This document shows positions 45,501 through 55,468 of a stretch of 64,000 nt of DNA, one piece after another (the first letter of the stretch is position 1; every line of letters begins with the position of its first letter). The notes beneath the pieces are model-generated. The model worked only from the letters and a program-made list of their open reading frames with translations. It had not been told where the DNA came from and ran no database searches. The stretch comes from Apoda limacodes (Eukaryota > Arthropoda > Insecta > Lepidoptera > Limacodidae), in NCBI GenBank assembly GCA_946406115.1, contig OX291561.1, forward strand, positions 4,642,273 to 4,706,272, given 5' to 3'. The translations under genes were made by a program, and so were the position numbers.

Positions 45501-46527
45501 GAAACGATTGCGGAACTTGAGGAACAAATTCTCGAAGGCTTTTATGACTGTGCACAATGGGCCACAAATATCAATTTGAATATCATGGAAAAATTTATCC
45601 ACCCATACGAAAATGAAGTTTCCGAAAATATAAATGCCCATTTATGCAACGAATTTGCCGCACGATTAATTAACGAATGTGGGACATTCCCTCTGTGGTC
45701 ATGCGTGAACCAGCCGAATTTCGGTTATGGAAGAAAACCAGCCAGTAGTTCACATGTTGAGTCGAATTTCAACAACATTAAAAATAGGGATTTTCATGAC
45801 CTTCCACAAAGAGCAGATGATTTTGTCCCCAAACATCTGGATTTATTGAATGGCTCTATGATTTTAAGAGCTGCGGAACAGGCGTTAAAAACAAAGGAAT
45901 TGCACGAAAACTGTGGACTGGAGGGGACTATGAGTGATGATGAAAAAACTGATGATGCTTACATAGGTACTAATCATATGTCTTATATTTGAAGGATGTT
46001 TATGCAACAGTTCAATTTATCAAAATATAACTTATTTACAGTGACAAACTATGAAGAAAATTGGAGGGGACTTGTTGCAGAAAATGGTCTGAAAAGAAAG
46101 AGAAAGGAAAAAACCATTCCAAGTTCGAGTTCAGAAAACGAAGATGACGCAGTGGATTTTGTAGATGACACTGATAAATCCATGGAAGAGGACAACAAAC
46201 TCAAACAATCGTGCTCCATTGTTGTAGAGAAAATTGATTTTGATAATTCATTTTCAAATGAAAAAAGTAAAAAGAAGTTGCGCTCATTTAAAAAAATCGC
46301 TTTTTTGATTGGAATTTACACTAAATTTATTTGCTATGTTATATTCTATTTTAGGATTCTACTCAGAGGATGAAAAAGAAAAAACACAAGATTACAATAT
46401 CAAAAATGACGTCTGCAAAGGAAATATTGTAAAAGAGAAGAGAGCAAGGAAAAAAAGTCGGTATTTGGATGCAAATTACGTTGACAATAACTTCATCTTG
46501 CATAGGAAGTTGAGTAAACTACCTTAG
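42530..46527 (+). CDS. MULE-like DDE transposase, at least five exons, one frameshift
   Basis: Exons 42530-42903, 44701-45261, 45445-45966, 46042-46266 and 46355-46527. Motifs fit Mutator-like transposases: first Asp in AEIDATGG (near 42845), second in VINSDES (near 44737), a D-x-x-H in RIDVAHYIKS (near 45000), and the catalytic Glu in SSHVESNFNNIKN (near 45765). Exons 4-5 encode a Lys/Glu-rich nuclear-type tail (KRKRKEK; KEKRARKKSR) ending at TAG 46527. A one-base shift in the A-run at about 45206 breaks exon 2, so this copy is probably inactive. The 5' exon(s) before 42530 are not seen; the TA-flanked element at 41885 lies just upstream. The family call rests on motif pattern only. Confidence 0.65.
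42904..44700. other. Long intron of the MULE-like gene
   Basis: AT-rich sequence between a GTAAGA donor and a TTTCAG acceptor. A weak open frame at 43493-43750 includes RIDEPEFDIIFATFMRFNSE but has no supporting splice sites or family resemblance. Confidence 0.45.
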
Positions 46528-46540
46528 TAGGTGTTTATTG

Positions 46541-46770
46541 GGCATTCTGGCTCGCTTTCCGCAGCGCAACATTTTGGAATTGATTACGTGCATCTGCGCT
46601 GCGGAAAGTAAGCCAGAATGCCCAATAAACATTTTGGAATTGATTACGTGCATCTGCGCTGCGGAAAGTGAGCCAGAATGCCCAATAAACATTTTGAAAT
46701 TGATTACGTAAAGTGATTACGTGCATCTGCGCTGCGGAAAGTGAGCCAGAATGCCCAATAAACATTTTGA
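46541..46770. repeat. Hairpin-forming tandem repeats after the MULE-like gene
   Basis: GGGCATTCTGGCTCGCTTTC, CGCAGCGCA at 46539-46567 is the inverse of TGCGCTGCGGAAAGTAAGCC, AGAATGCCC; the latter recurs three times in about 60-75-bp direct units (with ATTTTGGAATTGATTACGTG). Probably the subterminal/terminal region of a DNA transposon, possibly the MULE. Confidence 0.75.
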
Positions 46771-47154
46771 AATTGGTTACGCAAAGTTTTCAATTTGGGT
46801 GATGTAAACGACACGAAATAGTTTTTTAAATAACCACAGCGAATGATTAATTTACTAATAAAAACTTACCAATAAATATTTTTCATGACTTCCACTTGCA
46901 CACTATTACACTAGATTTTGTTTAAATTAGGATTTATGACATTTAGATAAACATTTGTAATTAGTTTAATTCTTGAAAATATATGTCTGAAGATAGACAA
47001 GATAAATAGAAGAACAACTAAATGGAATTGAACCATTTTGTTCTAGGTAAGATCCTATCGTTTACTGCAATGACAAAGGAAAACATGTGCTCCGAGCAGA
47101 TCGGACTCCTATTTTACAGGAAAGAGAAAAGTTTTAACATAGATTAGATACAGA

Positions 47155-47690
47155 CCAACCTTCTTCTAGCTCTATGCACAAGGTGTTTAGGCCGTATTTT
47201 TCAAAACAAGGCAACAGGAAAGGATAACGTACTTGACATGACCAACCTTCTTCTAGCTCTATGCACAAGGCGTTTAGGCCGTATCGTTCCGTATTAGGAT
47301 ATAGGAGAGAAAATATGTTTTGACACAGATACAGACAAACCTTCTACTAGCTCTATGCACAAGGCGTTTAGACCATATTTTTCAAAACAAGGCAACAGGA
47401 AAGGATAACGTACTTGACATGACCAACCTTCTTCTAGCTCTATGCACAAGGTGTTTAGGCCGTATCGTTCCGTATTAGGATATAGGAGAGAAAATATGTT
47501 TTGACACAGATACAGACGAACCTTCTACTAGCTCTATGCACAAGGCGTTTACGTCATATTTTTCAAAACAAGGCATCAGGAAAGGATAACGTACTTGACA
47601 TCGCCAACCTTCTTCTAGCTCTATGCACAAGGTGTTTAGGCTGTATCGTTCCGTTTTAGGATACAGGGAGGGATAACTTAACACATTCAT
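47155..47690. repeat. Higher-order satellite, about 179-bp period of two half-units
   Basis: Each half-unit begins ACCAACCTTCTTCTAGCTCT, ATGCACAAGG(T/C)GTTTAGGCC. Half-units alternate between one ending CAACAGGAAAGGATAACGTA and one ending ATATAGGAGAGAAAATATGT. About three double units. Confidence 0.9.
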
Positions 47691-47699
47691 CTTATCTAA

Positions 47700-49784
47700 C
47701 TTTAAGCACATGATTTTTAAAGTTAAAACTTTCGTTATCGCAGTAAACGATATGATCTATTATTACACAGGCTTCTTCTAAAACAGAACAAATTAAACTC
47801 CAAAATTTTATCTACATATCTTAAATCAGATTTAGATGTTTTTTACTAAACATGTAATTTTATGTATAATAAAATGACGTACGCACATATTAGAACAATT
47901 GTTTGAAATGAAAACTGTTCCCATAAATCAGGCGCTTCACCATTAACACTGTCGATCAAACATCTTAATCGGTCAGCGATAACGAAAGATACTTTCGTTA
48001 CACAGTGTTTTTAAAATCAAACTTACGTTTAGTTTTTTACAAAAGGTTATAGCAAATAGGACAAGTCTTAAAATATCTTTAACCATAATTAACTTTAATT
48101 GTAAAAATATAAATGAAGAATGCAGAAAGATTTTTTAAAATGAAAGTTATGCTTTTGTACATAATGTTTGTTTAAGTTTTAATTTTTTTTAATCTAATGA
48201 AACCTTAAGTCTGAATATATGTAAAATTTTACTAATAATTTTGATCAACACTCGATTTCATAAAAGTTTTCGTGGTAAGTCCCCAGTTTTATTGCATATC
48301 CAACAAAACGTGACTGCTGTGCAGCGTAAACCAAGTAGCTACCTATTCTACAAATCTTATGGAAAGAAACATTAATGCGGCTTTTCTTTGTGTTACGATA
48401 TCTAAGCGGCATAATCTGCTCTGGGTTCCTTACGTACCTGTTTAATTATTTATGGTTTAGTTTTGTTATTTCTATTGGGTACTATATACTTAGAGCAAAA
48501 TAATATGATTAAGAAAACAAACATAAACTTTTAAGCGAGCCTTTTGAGGTTTAAAAATTAAAAAACTATAAGTAATTAAGGTAATTGAAAAATATATATT
48601 CGAGTAGGTAACTTGTTTTAACATTAAAGCACAAGACTTTTTATTTTACTAGTTTGACCTTTATCTTATTTTTCCTTACAAACATAAATAAGGTATGCCA
48701 AAACAATTAATTATAACATATAAGTAATTTATATTCGCGGACACTGAGTAGAACCATTCTTATATTCAACATTGAACCCCAAACCAAATAGCGGCATATT
48801 CTTTGTACTTCATATTTCTGTTATTACTGTAAAATAAAATAGTAATTAAATATATTTATTCTTCAATCTTTTCTATGGGAATGCCGTTTTGCTGACTTGA
48901 AACAATTTAAGGGGTAGAAAACCTAATTGGTATATTATAAATTTAGATGACTTAACAATATATTTGTACTAAACACGTATAACAGTAAGCGTATAAAACT
49001 TGAATAATCTTTATTTAGTATGAACGTAAATACCTGTTTATAATAATATAAGTTTGGTTAACCTACACTTCATAGTACTTTATTGTAGGTTAAACTACAA
49101 TTTATGTTACTTGACTCTTGAACTAAGAAAACCAAGGTCTTTTCTGTTGGAGTCTAATTTGCTATCGCTCGGTGTCAGCTGATTATGTAGGGTACCAGTG
49201 TGTACGATTTAATTTCTTCTGATTATAGTTAACTGTAATAAAAGGTTGCAGATCTCTGACTTTTCCCTTTTTAAGCCTTATTTTCCGGTTAAAAATATAC
49301 ACAATTTCCAACACTCTTGGGTGTGAATAAGTGCTGCTAAACAACCAAGCTGTGAAGCTGCTATTGGTGAACTTCTAATTTTCAAGCTGAGGATCAAAGC
49401 ATCAAAAATTATGTTCGTAAGTTTTAACTTTGAAGTAACCTGTGTGTTTGTTTAATTATTTATTTTAAATTAAAGTTTTAAACTTAGTATTATCTGTACA
49501 TAAATCTGTAATGTTAATTTTATAACAGGCTTTTATTTAACTCTGTGTAATCCATCTTGTTTCGAGATGACTCTATGGCTTAACGTTCTGAAACATGAAA
49601 GAAAAGACTAACGATGTAAAGCGGCAGCGTAGGTCAAAATCATCTCGAAATCATATGATTTGTTCGTAATTGAATAAAGGCCCTGTTCTTGTTACTTTTC
49701 TAAATAATGCGAATCAATTTTAGGTAAATACGTCTATAAATATAATGAGAAGTCAAGATCTTTCTAACTACTATATTGTTACAG
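47700..49784. other. AT-rich DNA without recognised gene
   Basis: No convincing exon or repeat. It may contain introns and upstream exons of the gene ending at 50950. Confidence 0.4.
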
Positions 49785-50950
49785 GTCGGAGTTTGAATTC
49801 AAACAGAAGAGGAAGGTTGGAAAAGAGGGAACCACCTGCTTTTCCTTTTCCGATTCAGACGACGGCGAGACTAGGTTAGTTTAATATGGAAAACTCAATT
49901 ATTTTTGTTGAAAAATGTAATTTACATAAATCTTTTTATAACTCCAAAAGCTGACCTCAGAATTTCTAGTTTTGTCATATCTCCCATACAACACACCCTC
50001 CATAATCCGAATCTAGATACTTTGGGACACTTTATATAAACACTCCTACCAACTATTCCTACCTATTTAATCCGAACTTATCTTACTTGCCTTGTTGACT
50101 GCACACTTTTTTTTTTGTATTATGTTCGGATTAAAGACGTAATTAGTAAAAGTGTTTATATCAAGTGTCCAAAGTTTCTAGATTCGGATTGTTGAAGGTG
50201 TGTTGTAAGAGATTAATTTTGTCTTACGCTTTTAATAGTTTCATTACTTATTAAGTTCACTGTATTCAAATTAAATACCAAACCCTAATGATTAAAGAGG
50301 ATAGTAAAGCCATTGTTTTTATAACATTAATATTTATTTTTAAACATAAATTAGTACTTTAAATAAGAATACTGAGGCCTATTTATTACTGGTAGTATTA
50401 AGAATACTGTACGTGCAGTACATAATTTCTTTATGGAAATAAATATTGACTTCTTATATTTTTGATACACAGGATCGAAGCAAGTTCTGTTAAGGCAGAG
50501 CCAAAAGTAAAAAAACCGCGCAAGAAAGTGGAAGGGAAGGCGCGAGGAACTGTGACTGCATCGCTGAGCGCTCATTGTCCGCAATCATCACGAAAACGGT
50601 CCTCGAGCTACAGACTCCTGTCTTCGGACAGTGAAGACGAACTTGAAGCTTCTCGGTCTGCTCGTGCTGCCGCTCAGCAGGGACTTACGTCGTCTCTGAC
50701 CCGGCGAGTGGCGGATGGTGTGCTGCGTCGGACTGCGGAACTCGACGGCGATACTTTCATCGAGCTGAGAGTTTACAACACCAAAGACGTTATCGCTGCT
50801 ACTGGGTGGAAAGAGCGTTTGGAGAAAGCCCAAGTTGCGTTACGCTTTCAAGCGTCGTCATCCGATTTGGAGGAACTAAGAATTTTTCTCAGAAAAGCAA
50901 AGCTAAAGTTTGTCCAAGAAGGCAAGTTTTACTCTAATAAAAAAGAATGA
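49785..50950 (+). CDS. Last two exons of an unrecognised, probably nuclear cellular protein
   Basis: Exons 49785-49874 (acceptor TTGTTACAG, donor GTTAGT) and 50473-50950 (acceptor TACACAG, stop TGA), joined in phase. The first encodes FKQKRKVGKEG and an acidic FSDSDDGE. The second encodes a Lys-rich stretch (KVKKPRKKVEGKAR), a serine/acidic stretch (LLSSDSEDELEASRS), Ala-rich helix and a folded-looking C-terminal part (FIELRVYNTKDVIAATGWKE ... DLEELRIFLRKAKLKFVQ). Basic clusters suggest nuclear location. Codon use and GC content are those of host exons, not of the flanking elements. A poly(A) signal follows at 50992. Family not recognised; upstream exons not found. Confidence 0.7.
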
Positions 50951-50991
50951 AACTTTTGTAAACTAGCTCCTAAATTTTTTTTATTAGTAAT

Positions 50992-50997
50992 AATAAA
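50992..50997 (+). promoter_or_regulatory. Poly(A) signal AATAAA of the preceding gene
   Basis: AATAAA 42 bp after the TGA at 50948-50950, in AT-rich sequence. Its position fits the cellular gene ending at 50950. Confidence 0.6.
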
Positions 50998-51300
50998 GTA
51001 CTAAATAAACTAAATAGGTAGATACTGTACTTAGTTTTTTTTATCATACAAATTATTTTAGTAACATATGAAGTATAATTTTGATTACATATAATACCAG
51101 ATAAATTACTAATTTTTTCCTGGGATAAAAAGTAGATAACCTAAATTAGTCATTTTATTAACAACTTCCTTAATGTGCTTAAAATACGAATACTTTTTTT
51201 AAATTTGGTTTTTTTTGTTTATAGAAATTTAGATTTTCCGACGGTAGATATATGACCACACTAACAACTCCTAAGAGCCATACTACTGATCTATGTAAAT

Positions 51301-51446
51301 ATGAGTAAAAAAGTTTTTTGTACTGTTTGCGAACAAGATGTTTCGAGTAGGATATTTTCTGGCCATCTTCGTAGTAATATTCATAAGAATAATAGCGCTA
51401 TTGAGATCAATGAATGTGTAGAAAAAATTAGTTAGCATTTAGAAAC
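51301..51446 (+). pseudogene. Zinc-finger N-terminal piece of the outer PolB gene, cut off by an insertion
   Basis: Starts ATG at 51301. Encodes a C2H2-type finger (VFCTVCEQDVSSRIFSGHLR then SNIHK). The frame meets a TAG at 51430, and the insertion boundary follows 22 bp later. Fingers of this kind occur at the N-terminus of arthropod PolB elements, and a similar finger is found inside the inserted element (52136). In position and strand it is the natural 5' part of the PolB frame that resumes at 58294, with a small frame difference. That assignment is inference. Confidence 0.6.
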
Positions 51447-51452
51447 CGTATT
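51447..51452. repeat. Left target-site duplication CGTATT
   Basis: Identical to 58294-58299 immediately beyond the right end of the inserted element. Six bp is the length used by Polinton/Maverick integrases. Confidence 0.9.
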
Positions 51453-51529
51453 AGTAGAGGGGATTCGTTGGTTATGGCGCACTTCCCCCCAACCTCAACC
51501 CGTCACCTAAAAAAAAGCTCACCAACTTT

Positions 51530-51775
51530 TTCTGCTTTGTACGACTCGCGCTTGACCACTCTCAAAACATCGTTGGTTCTGGCGCGCTACCCCCCAACCT
51601 ACTCCAACCTCCTCCAACCCCAACCCCTCGCCTAAATTTTCTGCTTTGTACGACTCGCGCTTGACCACTCTCAAAACCACCCCCTGTGTCTGGGGTGTGG
51701 CTACTCGCGCTTGACCACTCTCAAAACCACTCCCTGTGTCTGGGGCTATGTCGACTCACGCTTGGCCAAAACTAC
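51530..51775. repeat. Subterminal repeats of the inserted element
   Basis: GACTCGCGCTTGACCACTCT, CAAAAC recurs at about 51541, 51651 and 51704, with a weaker copy at 51751. CCACCCCCTGTGTCTGGGG spacers separate the last ones. The right arm carries one copy fewer. This is the only GC-rich part of the element. Confidence 0.8.
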
Positions 51776-52120
51776 TGCGTGACGTCACAGTGGCTCCTGT
51801 GTATAACTTGTCTCTAGTTTTGTTATGTAACATATTACATCATTATCGTAATGGGTTATCATGTTTTTCCCCGTTCATAATAAAGTTATTCCTATTTAAT
51901 TACAATGATGTTGATGGTGACATTCCAAAAACTAGTCCCCCGAGGGTGTATCTCAAGATTTTAGGGGTGTGTCCACCCACGCTTTACAAAAACTTAACCT
52001 GGAGACGTGTCGGTTCACGCTTGATATGACTTGACATGTTATACCTACAGAAAACCTTCAATTCAAGTCGGTCGAAGTTTAAAGAGAAAAGCTGATAATA
52101 GTGTTAAAGATTTACAACTA

Positions 52121-54145
52121 GCATCGACGTCAACATGATGTGTGAAATATGTGATTTACAGGTTAACCAAAGATTCTATGCTCAGCACTTACGATCTAAG
52201 AAACACAAATAGAAATGTCTTATTCTTAATCATAATTTACTTTATGTGTCTGTTATATCACTTGTGAAGTATTTATAGCATCAATTGAAGAATCAATACT
52301 ATTTTATTATTCATGCAGATTTTGATCAGGAAACAAAAGATTTAAAAAAATCTTTTGAATTTTTAAATTTGTCTATTAGGAATTTGATAAAAATTGGTGA
52401 ATTAGAAAATTATTCAGAACCTTTAAGTGATGACATTAAAAATAAAATGTGTAATGTCACATAGTGATTTAGAAAAAAAAAAAAGAAAATGGTAGACCTT
52501 TTAAAAAAAACAGTTCTTAGAAATGCATGTTAATAAGTTCAATCCCTTACGGGGATCTTCGTATATTCGTAAAAAAGAACGATCAACAATGTTTTAAGTG
52601 GACTATATCCTGCAAATACACATTCCGATAGTGTATCATCATACTTTAGCCATCAAAATAAACTAACGTTTAATAATATTCAGTTCCCAATCAAATTATC
52701 TGATATACCAAAGGTAGAAAAACAAAATGACATTAGCATTAATATGTTTGAATTAGAGTTTAACAAAGAAAAAAAAAACTTTACAAAATGTTCTAATTAA
52801 TTACAAATTAACTTATTATTTTTAAACAATGGTTGAAATGGGTTTTAATTAATCACCAGAAGCATGACTGTGCTCAAATTTTTACTGAATAACTAGGAAT
52901 TCAGAAAAAAGAAAAATATTGGTTTAATAGGTAAACAAATAATAATGAAATCTATTTTGATAAATTTCAAAGAATATTAAAATTACATTTTATAATATAT
53001 GCAGACTTTGTAGCTCATTAAAAACCCGTCGCCTATTGTATCCCTGATCCATCGAAGTCATATACGTAAACAATACATGAACATGTAGTTTGTTCTTATG
53101 GATACTATATAAAATGTTCATATGATGATAAACTGTCTATATACAGAACATACTCAGAGCCTAATTGTACAAAAATTATTTTGAAAAATGATATAAGCAA
53201 TATACATAGGATAAATTGTTTTCAAAAATGTCCACTTTCTTTAACTAATGAAGAGAAGGATAAGACAATCGCAATTATGTTATATTAGGTGATGAAATCA
53301 CAGTAGACTATGACTGGAATACTAGTAATTTTAGAGGTGTTAGTCACGAATTATTTAGTAGTACAAAGTATCGTGTTCCATTTTTCATTCCTATTCTATT
53401 TCACAATCTAAACAATTATGATGCTCATTTTATTGTTCATGCTTTGAATTTTAAAGATTGAGAAATAAAAATAATTCCGCAAAATAAGTAAAAATATATT
53501 TCATTCTCATATAAACCTAATATGTCGTATAGTTCATTTGCGGTTTTTAGATTATTTTTAATTTATGATCTACTAGAGTTTAGATATATAGATGTTATAT
53601 AAAGACCAATTTGCAGAATTAAGAAATCAATTACAAACGAATTTTAATAAACTTATTAGGAAACGTGTTTTTCTTCATGAATTTGTTAATTCTTATGAGT
53701 CCTTAAAAATTACATCTCTTCCAAATCAAGACGCTTTCTTTAACTCTTTAATACCAGTGTATCTAATTATAATAATAAACATGCTCAAAACGATGTCAGC
53801 TCAATTTAAATGTAAAAATATGTTGGAATATTCCAATCTATATTTAAGAACTTATGTAATGCTACTCACTGATATTTCTGATAACTTTAGAATTTTTTAT
53901 ATCTAATGTGATATAATTGTAATTATTTATTTTCTTCTTTTTACACTAAGCTGTACACCTATCTATAATATATTTTTGCCACGCAAAATGAGCTCTATTT
54001 TAAAATTAACCTGTAACCTTAAGTACCCTGAACATTTACATGATCTTAATTCAGATTTACCTTTATGCCTGAAAAACATTGTAAACGGTTATAGTAAAGA
54101 TAAGAAATTAGTATCAAATTTTTATAATAAAACTAAAATATAATT
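52121..54145 (+). pseudogene. Decayed zinc-finger/PolB remnant in the left arm
   Basis: With many stops and frameshifts the arm still aligns by eye with the outer PolB: a zinc finger (MCEICDLQVNQRFYAQHLRS at 52136), the ExoI region YADF (near 53000), CSYGYYIKCSYDDKLSIYR, FHNLNNYDAHFIVHAL (ExoII, near 53400), KRVFLHEFVNSYESLKI and LRTYVMLLTDISDNF (ExoIII region, in the 53592-53906 frame), and KYPEHLHDLNSDLPLCLKN (near 54030). Polymerase motifs A, B and C are missing. It is a different, more diverged PolB than the intact one at 58294. Confidence 0.8.
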
Positions 54146-54340
54146 TACTATAGAAATCTCAAACAATGTTTACAACTTACTATGAAGTAAAGTAGGGTTC
54201 ATAGAATTTTACAGTTTAAGCATAGTCCTTAGTTGAAATATATATATACATTTAAATACACAAGTAAGAACTACAGCTAAAAGTGACTGAAAAAAGATTT
54301 TTATAAATAATACATTCTTTAGTAGTTTAGTTCTTCTTAT

Positions 54341-55432
54341 ACTTCAGACTATCCTAGTGATAACATTTATAGTTACTTTATTATTAAACTTTAATAAAAC
54401 GAAACTTGGATATTATAAAGATAAAAAACAATGGTTAAGTATTTATATAAGTCTACAACAAGTTTATTTATTTTTTTGTGTAATATAGTGTGTTTCACAC
54501 TTCGAATTCTGCACGTGAAATATTTACATTTGTGATACATAGACACGACTTATAGTTCTCCAAATAAATCTCTTTTTTTGTCACAATTTTCTTGAAAACT
54601 TTAGATTCGGCAATTACATCAAGCAATTATAAATCTACAACAAGTTTTATTAATTTTTGTGAAGTCTGTAGGACTCTCGAAATACTTGTTACGATTTTGT
54701 ATATTGAAAATATAAAAATTTTGATGTATAACTTTCATTATTATACCATGCACTTTTTTTTCGATACTTCAGACTATCCTAGTGATAACATTTATAGTTA
54801 CTTTGTTATTAAATTTTAATAAAACGAAACTTGGATATTATAAAGATAAAAAACAATGGTTAAGTATTTATATAAGTCTACAACAAGTTTATTTATTTTT
54901 TTGTGTAATATAGTGTGTTTCACACTTCGAATTCTGCACGTGAAATATTTACATTTGTGATACATAGACACGACTTATAGTTCTCCAAATAAATCTCTTT
55001 TTTTGTCACAATTTTCTTGAAAACTTTAGATTCGGCAATTACATCAAGCAATTATAAATCTACAACAAGTTTTATTAATTTTTGTGAAGTCTGTAGGACT
55101 CTCGAAATACTTGTTACGATTTTGTATATTGAAAATATAAAAATTTTGATGTATAACTTTCATTATTATACCATGCACTTTTTTTTCGATACTTCAGACT
55201 ATCCTAGTGATAACATTTATAGTTACTTTATTATTAAATTTTAATAAAACGAAACTTGGATATTATAAAGATAAAAAACAATGGTTAAGTATTTATATAA
55301 GTCTACAACAAGTTTATTTATTTTTTTGTGCAATATAGTGTGTTTCACACTTCGAATTCTGCACGTGAAATATTTACATTTGTGATACATAGACACGACT
55401 TATAATTCTCCAAATAAATATCTTTTTTTTCA
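54341..55432 (+). repeat. Central tandem repeat, 425-bp unit, about 2.6 copies
   Basis: Units start at 54341, 54766 and 55191 (ACTTCAGACTATCCTAGTGA); the third stops at about 55432. Two short identical-looking frames (54592-54819 and 55017-55244) result from it. They contain LMYNFHYYTMHF joined to FFDTSDYPSDN, which are two PolB segments that flank motif C in the intact polymerase, so the unit was born from a PolB copy with the motif C region deleted. Confidence 0.9.
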
Positions 55433-55468
55433 CAAATTCACGTTTTTAACATTTTCCATAGTTTTACC

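Larger units (their letters stand above)
51453..54320 (+). repeat. Left inverted arm (long TIR)
   Basis: Near-identical inverse of 55469-58293. The few differences seen include one base at about 51977, one at about 52144 and the extra subterminal unit. Near the outer end four copies of a unit containing CGCGCTTGACCACTCTCAAA form subterminal repeats. Confidence 0.92.

Noticed and set aside
45399..46373. Separate small genes in 45.4-46.4 kb
   Set aside because: Splice sites and motifs join them as exons 3 and 4 of the MULE-like transposase.
51736..52029. 97-residue ORF near both ends of the palindrome
   Set aside because: It lies in the terminal region, begins without ATG, and shows no family resemblance; equality of the two copies follows from the inverted arms.
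53592..53906. 104-residue ORF (and its mirror at 55883-56197) as a new protein
   Set aside because: It is an open stretch of a decayed PolB, collinear with the exonuclease region of the intact polymerase.
54592..55244. Two near-identical 75-residue ORFs as a gene pair
   Set aside because: They are copies of the 425-bp tandem unit and contain fused PolB debris without an ATG; not genes.
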